From NCBI GenBank assembly GCA_018417955.1, contig JACTVC010000003.1:3348001-3412000 (forward strand): 64,000 nt of DNA, read 5' to 3'. The notes below the pieces were generated by a model, which was not told the DNA's origin, made no database searches, and was given only the letters and a program-made list of their open reading frames with translations. The stretch comes from Laccaria trichodermophora. Lineage: Eukaryota; Basidiomycota; Agaricomycetes; Agaricales; Hydnangiaceae. Position 1 is the stretch's first letter, and each line of letters starts with the position of its first letter. The position numbers and the translations under genes were made by a program. Positions 50,382 through 62,789 of this stretch are shown in pieces.

Positions 50382-53296
50382 TTAAATCATGATTTGGCCA
50401 AGAATTCTGTTGCTTGCTTCCAGCATTTGTATCTCTAGGTTCCCTGCCTCTGTGTCTTTTCCAAGACTATAATATGTTACTGCTAAATTTGCCATGGCTT
50501 CAATTGTGTTAGGGTGTACCACTCCAAGAATTCTGTTGCTTGCATCCAGAACTTGGATCTCCAGTGTCTCTGCCTCTGTGTATTTTCCCAAGTTTTTATA
50601 TGTTACTGCTAGATTAGCCATGGCTATAATTGTACCTGGGTGTTCCACACCAAGAATTCTGTTGCTTACATCCAGGACTTGCATCTCTAGGTTCTCTACC
50701 TCTGTGTATGTTCCCAAATTTCGATATGTTACTGCTAGATTTCCCATGGCTCTGATTGTGTCTGGGTGTTCCACTCCAAGAATTCTGTTCCTTCCATCCA
50801 GAACTTGCATCTGCAGCTTCTCTGCCTCTGTGTATCTTCCCAGGCTATGATATGTGGTTGCAAGATTTGCCATGGCATCAATTGTATCTGGGTGTTCCAC
50901 TCCAAGAATTCTGTTCCTTCCATCCAGAACTTGCATCTGCAGCTTCTCTGCCTCTGTGTATCTTCCCAGGCTATGATATGTGGTTGCAAGATTTGCCATG
51001 GCATCAATTGTATCTGGGTGTTCCACTCCAAGAATGCTGTTCCTTGCATTCAGAACTTGCATCTGCAGCTTCTCTGCCTCTGTGTATCTTCCCAGGCTAT
51101 GATATGTGGTTGCAAGATTTTCCATGGCATCAATTGTATCTGGGTGTTCCACTCCAAGAATTCTGTTCCTTGCATCCAGAACTTGCATCTCCAGTTTCTC
51201 TGCCTCTGTGTATCTTCCCAACTTGTGATATGTTACTGCTAGATTTCCCATGGTTCTGATTGTGTCTGGGTGTTCCACTCCAAGAATTCTGTTCCTTGCA
51301 TCCAGAACTTGCATCTCCAGTTTCTCTGCCTCTGTGTATCTTCCCAACTTGCGATATGTTACTGCTAGATTTCCCATGGCTCTGATTGTGTCTGGGTGTT
51401 CCACTCCAAGAATTCTGTTCCTTGCATCCAGAACTTGCATCTCCAGCTTCTCTGCCTCTATGTATCTTCCCAACTTGCGATATGTTACTGCTAGATTTCC
51501 CATGGTTCTGATTGTGTCTGGGTGTTCCACTCCAGTAATTCTGTTTCTTGCATCCAGAACTTGCATCTCCAGCTTCTCTGCCTCTGTGTATCTTCCCAAG
51601 TTGTTATATGTTACTGCTAGATTTTCCATGGCTCTGATTGTGTCTGGGTGTTCCACTCCAAGAATTCTCTTTCTTGTATCCAGAACTGCATCTGCCAAGG
51701 TTTCCACCTCCTTGAAATATCCTTGTTCCCATAACAGCATCCCAAACTTGTCATAAGCATCATTCAAGTAATTGACACCATTCTCATTACTTTCTGATCT
51801 CCAATGCTCCATATTTGCTCTTACATGTGTTACCAAGACCCTATGAAATCCATATGACTGGCCTTCATGCCAACTGAGTGAACAAGACAAAGTGACATAT
51901 GCCATTAAGCAACATTGTTTCCTCTCATTTAATGATATTCTATCTCTGCCCCAGGTATGTAACAGGGGATGCATGGCATACACACACTCAGATGAACCTT
52001 TCTTGATCAAAGAGAATGACAGTATTACTCGAATACCCTCTTTAAAGACAAAGTTATCCCAAGCACCTGTTTGGTTGAGAGGAAGTAGTCTCCGATCCAG
52101 CATAGAACTAGCAAGTGGCAATTCAGGGTCAGAGATTTCCTCATCTTCTTGAAGAGCAGCATAAGAAAATATTTCCTCAGTGATTCCCTCATGATGGAAG
52201 AAAGGAAACAAATTGAGCAGAAGCATTGCACTATGGGCTGCATTGGCTCTGTCTAGATTATCATAGTCAGCCCTCTTCTGGATTTCTTTGTATGATAATT
52301 CCCAAGTTCCATAGACACTTCTGTTATACTTGGAAGCTCCAGTAAATTCAGAATGGGATAATAACATTTTTCTGTGCTCTGAATATTTTGCAAGGTAGTC
52401 TCCAAGACTGGTGGCCCCAGATGCAATATAAGCACCAGCCTGATCAATAGCAAGAGGAAGGCAGGAGAACTCCTTCACAATCTTAGATGCTTCAGCTTGA
52501 AACTCAATTGAAGATAGATCCAAGTAACTGGCTTTCAAAAGCAACTCAATGGCATCATTCTCATCCATCTCACTGACTTCAACAGAATTCTCAGGTGAGG
52601 TCAGATTCCTCATTGTGGAGTTGCGACTAGTTATCAGAATGTTTCCCCCCCTTCCAGGTGGAAGATAAGCCTCCAGCTCAGCAGGTGAAAGAGCATCTGC
52701 ATTGTCAAAGACCATTATGTAGTTCTCTTTCAGTGAGCCAATCCAGTGAAGAGCAGATTCAGGTGACCCCTCTAGACCACCAGACTGAGCTGCAGGAAGA
52801 TTACAGATACCCTTTAGTCCCTGTGTGATAGTACCAACTGAGGAAGCATCAATCCAGAAAACAGGAGAGAAACTGAAGGCAATTGCAACATTAGAAATGA
52901 AGGTTGGACCTCCCTTTTTCATGATACTCACCAGTCAGACATTTCCTCAACAAACCTCAAGCAGATCTGAGTCTTCCCAATACCCCCCATTCCATACAAC
53001 AGAAAGAACTTTCTCTTCTGATGAGCTGAGTCATTTGTGTTGGAAAAATGCCTCTTGAGTCTGGTAATGACTTCTGTGCGGCCTGTGAACTGATTGCTTG
53101 AGTTTGGCATAAGGGGGATGACCCCATCAGACATCGTCCTATTGCCATAATTGTGGTGAATGTTGATCTGCAAGAGATCCAACGCCATCAGCTTGCCTCC
53201 CTTAGTAAAGATTGCGCTCACAGTCTTAGCTTCGTTGAATGTGTTGTTGCTAGCTACAAAGTGGTGAGCGGCTGCAAAAAGGTTCGTTCCGCTCAT
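50382..53296 (-). CDS. NB-ARC/TPR NLR-like protein, short form
   Basis: Three exons, 53296-53222, 53167-52932 and 52872-50382, close to 933 residues. It is a clear paralogue of the gene at 33557-38038: exon 1 has the same length (75 nt, AAHHFVASNNTFNEAKT), the NB-ARC core is nearly the same (YGMGGIGKTQ, FDNADALSP, GGNILITSRNSTMRNL, PLAIDQAGAYI), and splice sites are shared. It lacks the extra exon 2 of the paralogue. The C-terminal part has about 11 TPRs and stops inside the last one (NRILGQIMI), without the acidic tail of the long form, so it may be truncated. The 5' end keeps some CpG; the body has almost none. Confidence 0.9.
50400..51720 (-). repeat. TPR array, near-identical 126-bp units (short NLR)
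   Basis: About 11 units (GRYTEAEKLEMQVLDARNR, ILGVEHPDTI). Units 2-8 differ by only a few bases, and the DGRNRILGVEHPDTI-type units are almost perfect copies, pointing to recent unit duplication or gene conversion. Confidence 0.85.
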
Positions 53297-55439
53297 GTTG
53301 AAATTCTGTTTTGAAGGTGGAGAGGTTCAGGATGAGGGAAGGAGGATATACCAACAGCATCACACTCCCCGAAAGGAGAAGAGGAAGATCTACAACCGAT
53401 CTTCGACACTGTGTCGTAGATGAGGCTCAGCTGCGACACACTCCACACACTGACTTTACAGCGTGACGATGGGCCATGTGTCACCCATCACATGTCACAC
53501 TTTTCTCCTTTCCTCATCACCCCCACCATCGTCAACCATCCCCTCACGTCACCCCACATCCAGCACACCCTATCTCAGCAGGCACGACAATGGCACATAG
53601 CGTGTAGGGAAAGGGATGCACCCAGGTGAGTACCCCTGCCAGCTTATCCAGCTAATCGACTACCACATCGCCAGGTCAGTGAGCGCCACCCAGGACCGTG
53701 AACGCCATGAAAACGGCCTTGATACATCGCCAAACGCCGTGAGTACCCAGCACCTGTACGTCGACAGACAACAGACGCGAACACGAACGCAAACAGACGC
53801 CAAAAACTGTGAAAACGATCCCGAACATCAAAACAATCAAAATGTCGGCCAAGACACACCCGCGAATGTGGGCAGCCCACCCCACCTCTAAAATTGCCCC
53901 TCCCCTTGTCATTGTCGAGGGATGTGGGTGTACAGAAAACCTCGAAGCAGGAACACAGAGCCAACGCAAAGACCGCTCGCAGCTCCACCATCAACCCATG
54001 ATATGGGAACATTGACGGCTAGACACACCCACAAACCAGCTCACCACAAATGACAGGGGGATTATAGATGGTGAGGATCGGGCAGGAACTCAGTAGCATA
54101 TGCGTGTTCACTGTGGAAGTAGGGGTCTCCAACCACTCTCAAGGAGTGGCTACGTCCTCCATCATCACCGCTCTCATAATGTACATACTAGTGTCCTTTC
54201 CTGTATCATAGCTTGCTCTATATAAATTTTACAGTGCTCATTCCTTGATTACAGAAAGTGTTCGAGAACTTAGTAAATACTCCTATACATCATAGGACTT
54301 GCTTCTTTCTGACTTAGAATAAAATTTGAACCAGAAGGTCCACATCTAGGTGTCTCACATGTATACTTGTTGACACATTACACATGAGTTAGCGACACAT
54401 TACACATGAGTTAGTGACGCACTACACTCGAATATGTCATTTATTTACGCAATGTGTCGCTTACTGATGCAATGTGTCGCTGTCCCAATTTGGGGAGTGT
54501 GACAATGTTGGTACGCCCTGTGAGGGAAGGAAGCAGGCCTTAGGCCGAAAAGAAAGACGGTCCCGTCACAGCTGACGAAGACGTGACGAGCGCAGGGTGC
54601 AGCCAAACAAACCCGAATCGGTGGGTTGAGCTGAGGGCGATCTGGCACGATCTGACCAGAGGGCGCGCCCAGAACCATACGCAAAGCGAGCAAGACACCG
54701 CTCAGGGAAGTGGCGCCCACTCTCGACGAGGCTCACAGCAGCACCGCACCCACTCTTGCCCCACACGTTTGCAAAGATAGAGCCACAGCGAACACGACCT
54801 GTCCTCGCGGCGATGTGAAGGCAAAAGGATGGAACTGGGATACAGGTGAGAACTGCGCTCACGGTGCCGGACTGAGCATCTGACTGATGCAAGATACAGG
54901 GCAGCACACCAACCAGGAACCGAACAAGGCAGAAAATGAATGTGCAGAAGACGAACGTTGCAGAACACTCACCGTCGGACAAGTTCAAGAGCTTTTGGAT
55001 TGGGGAAGGGAGACATGAGAGCTGCAGTTGGATGGAGGGAGGGTTGGGAAGAGAGGTCAAAGTGGTCGAGTGGTGAGTGTGTTCTCCTTTCTAGTCGTTC
55101 CCATCCGATTGCAGATCCTGGATCCCAACCCTTCTCCCTCCTGACCCTTTGCACCCAAAGGCCGCTGTTTGGTCTCCAGGACCCTTAACAGCAGTCTTTC
55201 TACACGGGAGCATCTTGCGAAAAGCTTGGAGCGTCTTTTTTTCACTTCGAGACCCATATTTCCATAGCTCATTCACCTTTTCCCCCCAGCCAAAATTCCT
55301 GCGAATCATTTCGTGCGCAAAAGAAAGACGTTCCGACCTGGATCTGCAGACGATCCCCCATCATTTCCCAGGTCCCTCTTTCCTGTGAGTGTATTTCCGG
55401 TCATTCTCATTGCACTACTACTTACTCAAACCACTCTTT
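53297..55439. other. Stretch with no recognisable gene
   Basis: CpG-containing. It holds the promoter side of the short NLR gene and, at about 54365-54475, short direct repeats built on GACACATTACACATGAGTTAG and CGCAATGTGTCGCT. A minus-strand frame at 55060-54566 is open for 164 codons but Ser/Cys/Arg-rich without a motif; it may be old repeat sequence. Confidence 0.35.
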
Positions 55440-56347
55440 TGTTAGGATCACGACCACCCCATTCATCCTATCCTATGCCTCATCACCTGTGTGCAGCCTC
55501 TGTGGCTAGCCTGGGCACTCTGAACATGTTCCACCACCACCACTCAACGTTGTCTGTCACGTCACAGGCATGAGACACTGCCGTCTCCTCAACGCAACAC
55601 TGCCTTTCTCCTCACGCAACTGCCATTCTCATCACACAATGCCGCTGTCTCCACAAGCAACACTGCCATCTCCTCACACAACACCACACCCCACCCATGC
55701 CTGAAGAGGTCAACCAACCATTCGTCAATCTAAGCAACACTCTCAGTGAAGTACCACGTCAACCGCGTCACCGACCATCACCACCATCACCACAACTGTA
55801 GCAGATGCCCAGTTCTAGGCAAGCACATCGATGATTTCCACCTTATGGGAATGGATATCTGGGTACTCTTCTCTTACGCGATTGATCACATGTTTTAATG
55901 CTTACTCACACACTCACATTACCTTTGTTTACACAACGCCACGATTCAACTCGTGCTATATAACTCGTAGTCACACGTGTATTTTTTCATCTTTTCTTTA
56001 TTCTTCAATTCACCACTGCGCATACCCTTGCACAGAAGTCCGTCATATCGTACTTCGTTTAAGAGTATAGTAAGTGACTTGAGTTTGGGAAAGCGCTGAA
56101 TACTCTTTCATAGGTGTTCGGCTAGACTCACCCTCATTCGTACCTTCTTCAAGGATTTCCTGAAGGAGAGCAGAGACCGTGCAACGGATATCCGAAGCGT
56201 CAACGGTCTCCGCTAACGAACGAAGTGTCGGACCGAGACTTGATCGGTCTTCACACCTTTATAACAGCATCCCTACCTACGTTCGCCAGCTCACTGTTGT
56301 TGTCTTGACGACTCCCACACCCGCTCGCTCACAGCACACCTGTTACA
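55440..56347 (+). mobile_element. Candidate 5' LTR of the gypsy element
   Basis: Bounded by TGTTAGG at 55440 and TGTTACA at 56347 (TG...CA ends), with a TATA box at 55957 and the gag frame starting directly after. A TGG-containing stretch just downstream could be the primer-binding site. The second LTR is not in the window, so the limits cannot be confirmed by comparison. Confidence 0.35.
55957..55963 (+). promoter_or_regulatory. TATA box in the candidate LTR
   Basis: TATATAA about 390 bases before the gag frame; a plausible start of the element's transcript. Confidence 0.35.
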
Positions 56348-56350
56348 AAG

Positions 56351-59300
56351 GTGGACACTGTGGGAACCAGCGACAACCTGGCCGACTACTCGAATCCTAT
56401 CGCTCGTAGCGCCGAGACAACAACTCTCGACGCCCCGTTTGTCACTAAACGAAAATCTACCATCCCTGTCAATAACGCCTTAAACGTTACCGAGACTTTG
56501 TCAAACCGGCTAACGACTCCTAATCAACCATCCTATTCCTTCCCCAGAACTTCGAGACTACCCCCCTCGAAACCGCAATCGCAAGCGTCCTCACGGTCCA
56601 CATCACCCAATAAATCAGCAAGGTTGAGTGCAAAGGAAACGAAACCCGTGAAGCACACGACACAAAGTACCTCCGTCAAGTCAAAACCTCTCGCTAAACC
56701 AGCATCACCCCTGAGCTCTTATCAATTTGGTTCTCCTTTGTCGAAACCGACTACATCCCACGTCACCGTCACGACCTCAGGCGTCGTACCATCTACTGAA
56801 ATACCGGATCTTCATTCCACTTACATCTCGTCATCGCGTAGCTCAACGGCGGAAACAGAGTTACCAACTATGGAAGTTACTAGTACTATGTTACCAAAAC
56901 CTTCAACACATATGGCCGGTTTTGATACGATAGTAGAGGGCGACGAAATAGACTCCCCCATTGATGCAAGGGGTAATGCGTCGTTATACAAAAGGTCTCC
57001 GATGGCAAATCTCTTGAATGAGTACTTGATGGAACAAGTCGGCGATAGTAGCCTCTCGACGGAAGCGACAGTCATCCTACTGGTCACTATGAAGGATCTA
57101 GAAGCTGAACATGTATCTATAGTGGAGGATCGGAATAAAGGAACTACGAAGTACAAGATTTCCGACGATTTACTCGAAGATCTAAGTAGAATTACAGTGG
57201 AACTCCAAGTTTACGTCGAGAAAGCTGCCAGCTTCTTAGAGGAACGTACTCGTCATTTCACTGTAGATCCAAAAGATGCCCTTATGCAGATACTAAGAGG
57301 AACAACAAGTCTCCCTCAACTCAATGCTGCATGGAAGACTATGCAGAGGCGTCTAGAATTAGGACATAAGACTCTTCAGAAGTATGCTCAACAATATCAA
57401 AGTAACCCTCAGGACGAACTACTCCTTTCCCCTATCTCAACGCTTCCTGAATTACATCAAGAATTACAGGATCTTCATACAGCGGATCAACGTCTACGAG
57501 TCCTTTATCAAAAATTCCCTCATCATCAAGAGCAGCTTTCCGAGCAAGCTGAGACTGCTTTGAATCAAGGCAAATCGTGGATGAACGTATTTCCTTTACC
57601 CCAAGCCCTGAAGTCAGCCTTTATGCCCGAAAAAGAGTCGACAAGCAGAAAACGATCCGGCGCGGAACCAAAGGGTAAGGAAAGGGAATTGCCGGCAGAG
57701 CCGGCAGAGGAGGAGAATATTGGTAACTCTAACCGAGTATGGTTGGGGTCAGATACTCCTTTCAAAGGTCCAAATAAGTGGTTCAGCGGCAGAAGACTAC
57801 AAGGTCGTGAATCTATGACCTCTCAAGTAGCAACAGGAAGCGGTAATACGAACCAGAATGTCCTCTTTGGCATTGCCACCCCTCAGCTGCCAACCTGGGC
57901 CACGGATACCCCTTCCAATCCCAAACCTTCGAAGCCCGAACCTAGTCGTCAACTGAAACAATGGCCAGGACGTGAGCCACCCCCACATCTACCTCGTGGT
58001 TCAGGTGTCAGAAGAAGATCCGTCGCGAGAAGACAACCGGATGATGATTCCCCGGATGATGAAGGAGACGGAGATGACGATGGTGATGGAGACCATAACT
58101 CGCGTTTGCGATCCAATCGTTCTCGACGAGGACGTCGGCCTTCGGGACGAGGGGCTTCTAATACGACCTATTCCTCCAGAAGGAAACGTCAGAAAGGCGG
58201 TGGAGACGACTCGCCTTCAGAACCAAGCAGTGACAGCGAAGGATCAAGCTTCAAAACGGATCCAGGGGGCTCTAGCAACGCTAGTAAACAGAAAGGAGGA
58301 GGAAAGATCCCTTACGGCAGTATTAAACCAACAATCAAGACGGAGATAAAGCAGGAGCAATTACCTCGTTGGGACGGCAACCCTAATACAGCTGTCAAAT
58401 ACTTTTTGAGGATTCAACAGTTGGCAGCGCTTGAGGGCGACTTACCTGAAGCTCTTGGATATTGGCTCTGGATGAACTTAGAAGACGGTTCAGATATAAA
58501 AGATTGGTTCACGACCCTTACTTTCGAAGAACAGTCCCACATGAGATCACATTACATAAACTACCTCCGTGGTATCAAAGATGGGTACTTGGGAGAAGCC
58601 TGGCAATTCAAGATAAATAGGGTATACGAAGGGCAGTATTTCCGGCAAATTGGGCACGAAAAAGAATTACCGAAGACGTTCATCATTCGCCGGATTATGT
58701 ACACCCGCATGCTTACGTCCGCGGAACCGGGGGGTAAGCTAGAAATGAGCCTGATAATGAGAAAGGCCCCGTTATCTTGGAAAACTATACTGGTCATGGA
58801 AAGCATCAAATCAACGAAGGCTCTATACACCAAAGTAGTGGACTACGAAGACGATTTGTTAGATGCTTGGAGAAGGAAATCGACTGCTGCAGCCGCGGTT
58901 ACGGTTGACAATCTAATACCTACGTTGAAACGTTTAGGGTGGGAACAGCCGAAGCCACAAGGGAATCGATCCAATCATAATCACGAGAGGCCCCCTCAAG
59001 ATCGTCGAGTAATGTTAACCACTGCTGAAGAAGACGAAGAGGAAGAACCTGCAGAGAATTTGCCAGAGGAACCAAAGGAGGGAGCGCATGATGACATACT
59101 GCGCGAAGTTTACCAGGTCATGCAGAAACGACAACGAGCACCTCCACCAGGTGGTTATTTGTTTTCACGTAACGATCACGTTACGACTAAGATGGGAAAG
59201 CTTCCCCCTTCCCCTTGCCAAGCATGCGGTAGCGACAATCATTGGGACAAGGAGTGCCCCGACTGGGAAATATACAAAGCGCGTACGAAAAAGAACGCCT

Positions 59301-60052
59301 ATTTGTCAGAAAATATGGTGGACGAATGGAATAAAATGTACCAAACCGCATTCAGCATACTGCTCTCCCAGCGTGTTGCTGCGTCACAGATAGACCTAGA
59401 CCAAGTAAAGGCGGGTTTTGATGCGGCAGTCCTTCTCAATGAAATCGACATTCCTCAAGTAGGAGTAGTTGAGAAAGGGCGTAAGACCGGGGAAGCGCAC
59501 AAGACGACGGTGGAGGAAGTAGACGATGAAGATGTCGTACGCGCGCAAAGGAAACCAAAATCGGAAAAGCACCTGTTACATCATATAAGCAAAGATGAAG
59601 ACTTTGAACAGGAGAAGCCAGCTAGGACGAAACATCCTTCACGATCATCCCAAGGTCATACGGAACCTGTGTCATCTCAACATACACAGCCGACTGAGAG
59701 TAAGGAGGAGATTCGTTCAGAGATGGAGGAATTACGACGACACACATTGGTCTCGGAAGGGATATCGACTGAAAGCCTAGAGGAAGGGAAGTTAGATGAT
59801 TTTACAGAAGCGCAGAATTCCTCCATGCCACCTCCTCCCAAAGAAGCTAAGCCAATCTGTATGACAAAGAAACGTTTCTATCCAGCTGGAGAATCTTCGG
59901 TTGGTGTGTCAGTTCTGTCGGTGAAGGGCAAAGTCGGGAATCAAGATAATGTTATCACGGACCTCAGACTTGAGACTGGTGGCTACCACTTTTATCATAT
60001 AACTAAGGCACTTGCCATAAGAGCTCTGTGTATAAGTCCACGGTCTTTATGA
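56351..60052 (+). pseudogene. Ty3/gypsy Gag-protease ORF, cut at the protease
   Basis: An open frame of 1,233 codons; no ATG starts it, so the true start is uncertain. It encodes a long disordered N-terminus, a capsid-like helical domain (LPRWDGNPNTAVKYFLRIQQL to SLIMRKAPLSWKTILVMESI), a CCHC zinc knuckle (CQACGSDNHWDKEC, at about 59219) and then the start of the retropepsin-like protease (GVSVLSVKGKVGN, then DLRLE). The protease active-site D-S/T-G region that should follow is missing: from about 59975 the sequence changes to an unrelated repeat-rich element and the frame ends at 60052. Reverse transcriptase and integrase are absent from the window. The gag part shows no internal stop and normal CpG, so the insertion into it is recent. 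Confidence 0.85.
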
Positions 60053-60059
60053 GATATCG

Positions 60060-60960
60060 CTCTGGATATTTCATTGAGTGTCTTGGTGGCTTTCATTAAC
60101 TATTTCATTCCTGTTTCAGTGTGGTTTCAATAGATATTTCATTAGTATTTCAGGCTATTTCATTGCGCTTTTCATAACTAATACTCTGCTCTTTCAATAG
60201 ATATTTCATTAAGGATGTTAGGCCCTCTCATTGTGATTTTCATTAATTACTCTGTGCGCTTTCAATGGATTTTTCATTAATATTTCAGGATATTTCATTG
60301 CACTTTTCATAACTAATGCTCTGCACTTTCAATGGATATTTCATTAGGAATGTTAGGCTCTCTCATTGAGATTTTCATTAATATTTCAGGATATTTCATT
60401 GCAATTTTCATAAATAATGCTCTGTGCTTTCAATAGATATTTCATTGGGAATGTTAGGCTCTCTCATTGAGATTTTCATTAATTATTCAGTGCGCTTTCA
60501 ATGGATTTTTCATTAATATTTCAGGATATTTCATTGCGCTTTTCATAACTAATGCTCTGCACTTTCAATGGATATTTCATTAGGAATGTTAGGCTCTCTC
60601 ATTGAGATTTTCATTAATTACTCTGTGCGCTTTCAATGGATTTTTCATTAATATTTCAGGATATTTCATTGCAATTTTCATAAATAATGCTCTGTGCTTT
60701 CAATAGATATTTCATTGGGAATGTTAGGCTCTCTCATTGAGATTTTCATTAATTATTCAGTGCGCTTTCAATGGATTTTTCATTAATATTTCAGGATATT
60801 TCATTGCGCTTTTCATAACTAATGCTCTGCACTTTCAATGGATATTTCATTAGGAATGTTAGGCTCTCTCATTGATATTTTCATTAATTACTCTGTGCGC
60901 TTTCAATGGATTTTTCATTAATATTTCAGGCTATTTCATTGTGCTTTTCATTACTAATGC
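60060..60960 (+). repeat. 135-bp tandem repeat with 270-bp higher order
   Basis: The motif TGTTAGGCTCTCTCATTGA recurs at about 60216, 60351, 60452, 60587, 60722 and 60857: spacing 135 bp, with one copy shortened to 101. Two variants alternate (CTAATGCTCTGCAC and ATAATGCTCTGTGC). Within each unit TTTCATT-type words repeat at short intervals. Confidence 0.85.
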
Positions 60961-61365
60961 TCAGAATGATTTCACCTATCAGGGTCCATGTAATGGGATG
61001 TTGGGATGATGGTCACATGACCAATTACCAAAAATGGTCAAAAAACGAAAGTTGTAGCCCTACACTGTAGCTTCTGAAATCTGTTTGAATTATGTTCTGA
61101 AGTGCTCCCATTGTGGAGATATGAGGTAAAGGGATTTCAAAAGTGTCGTATTTTTTTTTGTATTTTGTAATTTTCTCCATGAAAACAAAACCAAATAACA
61201 TGATTTCAGTACATTTAGAAAGCTAAAAGAAAGGGCTACAATTATTGTATCATGGGAAAATTGACCAAAAAAGGAAGGTGCATGCCAATGAGATATAGAC
61301 TACTAAGTTTACTGATAGACTACAAAAACGTTGGACTTAGACTACACATTTTACTGATACATCAT
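60660..61365 (+). repeat. Visible part of left inverted arm
   Basis: Reverse complement of 63295-64000 by position-for-position pairing; for example GGGTCCATGTAATGGGATG near 60984 pairs with CATCCCATTACATGGACCC near 63659. Confidence 0.85.
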
Positions 61366-61474
61366 CACTTCAGTCACCCATTTTTGGGTACCTATGAGGT
61401 TATCCAATTCTTTGAATTAGGGAACCTTAGTGGTACCCCATTCCAGAGTGGTATGACCCTCATACCAATTCCAT

Positions 61475-61625
61475 CATACCATGGTATGGATGCCACATAC
61501 CATTCCACCTCATACCATACCATACCATACCATTCCATACCATTCCATACCATACCATTCCATACCATTCCATACCATTCCATACCATTCCATACCATAC
61601 CATACCATACCATTCCATCATTCCA
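61475..61625. repeat. CATACCATTC microsatellite-like tract
   Basis: About 150 bp of CCATA/CATTC 5-bp words. Frames through it give Tyr/His/Thr/Ile/Pro repeats and are not genes. Confidence 0.85.
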
Positions 61626-62789
61626 TAGCTGTCACAGGGTGTCTGGGGTCCTTTTTACAAAATATGAAAATTATTTCTCCAGGCTGCAATACTGATCCAT
61701 TGGGCTCCATTTTTTGTGGATTGGTTCTTCAGATTTCTTCTGACATTTTAAGCTACCAGTGGAGGCTATAGGATGAACTTGATCCTTTGAAAATTCACCT
61801 GAAAATTAGCTTGATTGGGCTTTATCCCAGGGTTTGGCCATTTTCACTGTGGATAATCTATCACAAGCCACTTAAAAGTGTATATCTTGCCAGGCCATTT
61901 ATATTCATGACAAATAAATCAATGTTGTATCCATCACAATGGCATGGGCTCTGAAGGAAAACAAGAATTTTGCAAGACTTTATTTATTGCAAAGGCATGA
62001 ACTTTAGCCAAATTACTACCCAAGACAAGGATGCCTTCTTCAGATAGAATATGTTCAAAATTTGCCATTTATGAAAAAGTATGGGGTCATTCCATAGGAA
62101 TGGGATCATCAAAAAACTTGGATTTGGAATCTCCTCATATCTGCCACTCAGCAGAGCTGGGATTGTGGGGAATTTGGATTTGAAAATTTGAACACAAGCA
62201 GGCCAAGACTTCTAATTACAAGCTTCAAGGTATCATTATCAAATATAGCTATTCTAATTTAAATAGAAATTCTGTCTTTCATACAATTAATCAGGGATGG
62301 TGAAGAGGTCCATAACATTGACAGCAATATGAACAAATGCTATGGACATTCACCTATGAGGGAGCAACTTGGGAGATGCTCTTGGAACAGATTGCCAACA
62401 AAATATTCTCACCTCAGTATCTTGGAATGTTTGCAGTGTCATTGAAAGCTAACTTAGTCATGACGTCAAAAACTGGTGATGTTATGTCAATCTTTCAGTC
62501 ATATCCCCACATGAACGTATCAAAGTTGACTATATTTCAGACAGGCCAGTAGCTATCATTGTGAAAGATGACAGGATGAAAGCTAACTTGGTCATGATGT
62601 CAAAAACTGGTTATGTCAAGTCAATCCTTCAATGAAATCCCCACATGAACTGATAATTATACTTGAGGATAGGATTGTGTATGATGGAAAAACTAATGTT
62701 GCAGCACTGGCAATATAATGGCAATTCTTCAACCTCATCCTCATCACATAGATAGCACCAAGGACACCATAAACTACATGTTGACTACA

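Noticed and set aside
50494..51756. Plus-strand repetitive frames (SGCSTPRILFLASRTCISS) opposite the TPR array
   Set aside because: Antisense shadow of the 126-bp TPR units of the minus-strand NLR gene.
54566..55060. Minus-strand frame of 164 codons as a possible gene
   Set aside because: Low-complexity Ser/Cys/Arg composition, no domain and no splice context; kept only as a note in the gap description.
61252..61771. Frames of about 100-150 codons across the CATACCATTC tract
   Set aside because: Microsatellite translation (Tyr/His/Pro/Ile runs) inside a non-coding element.
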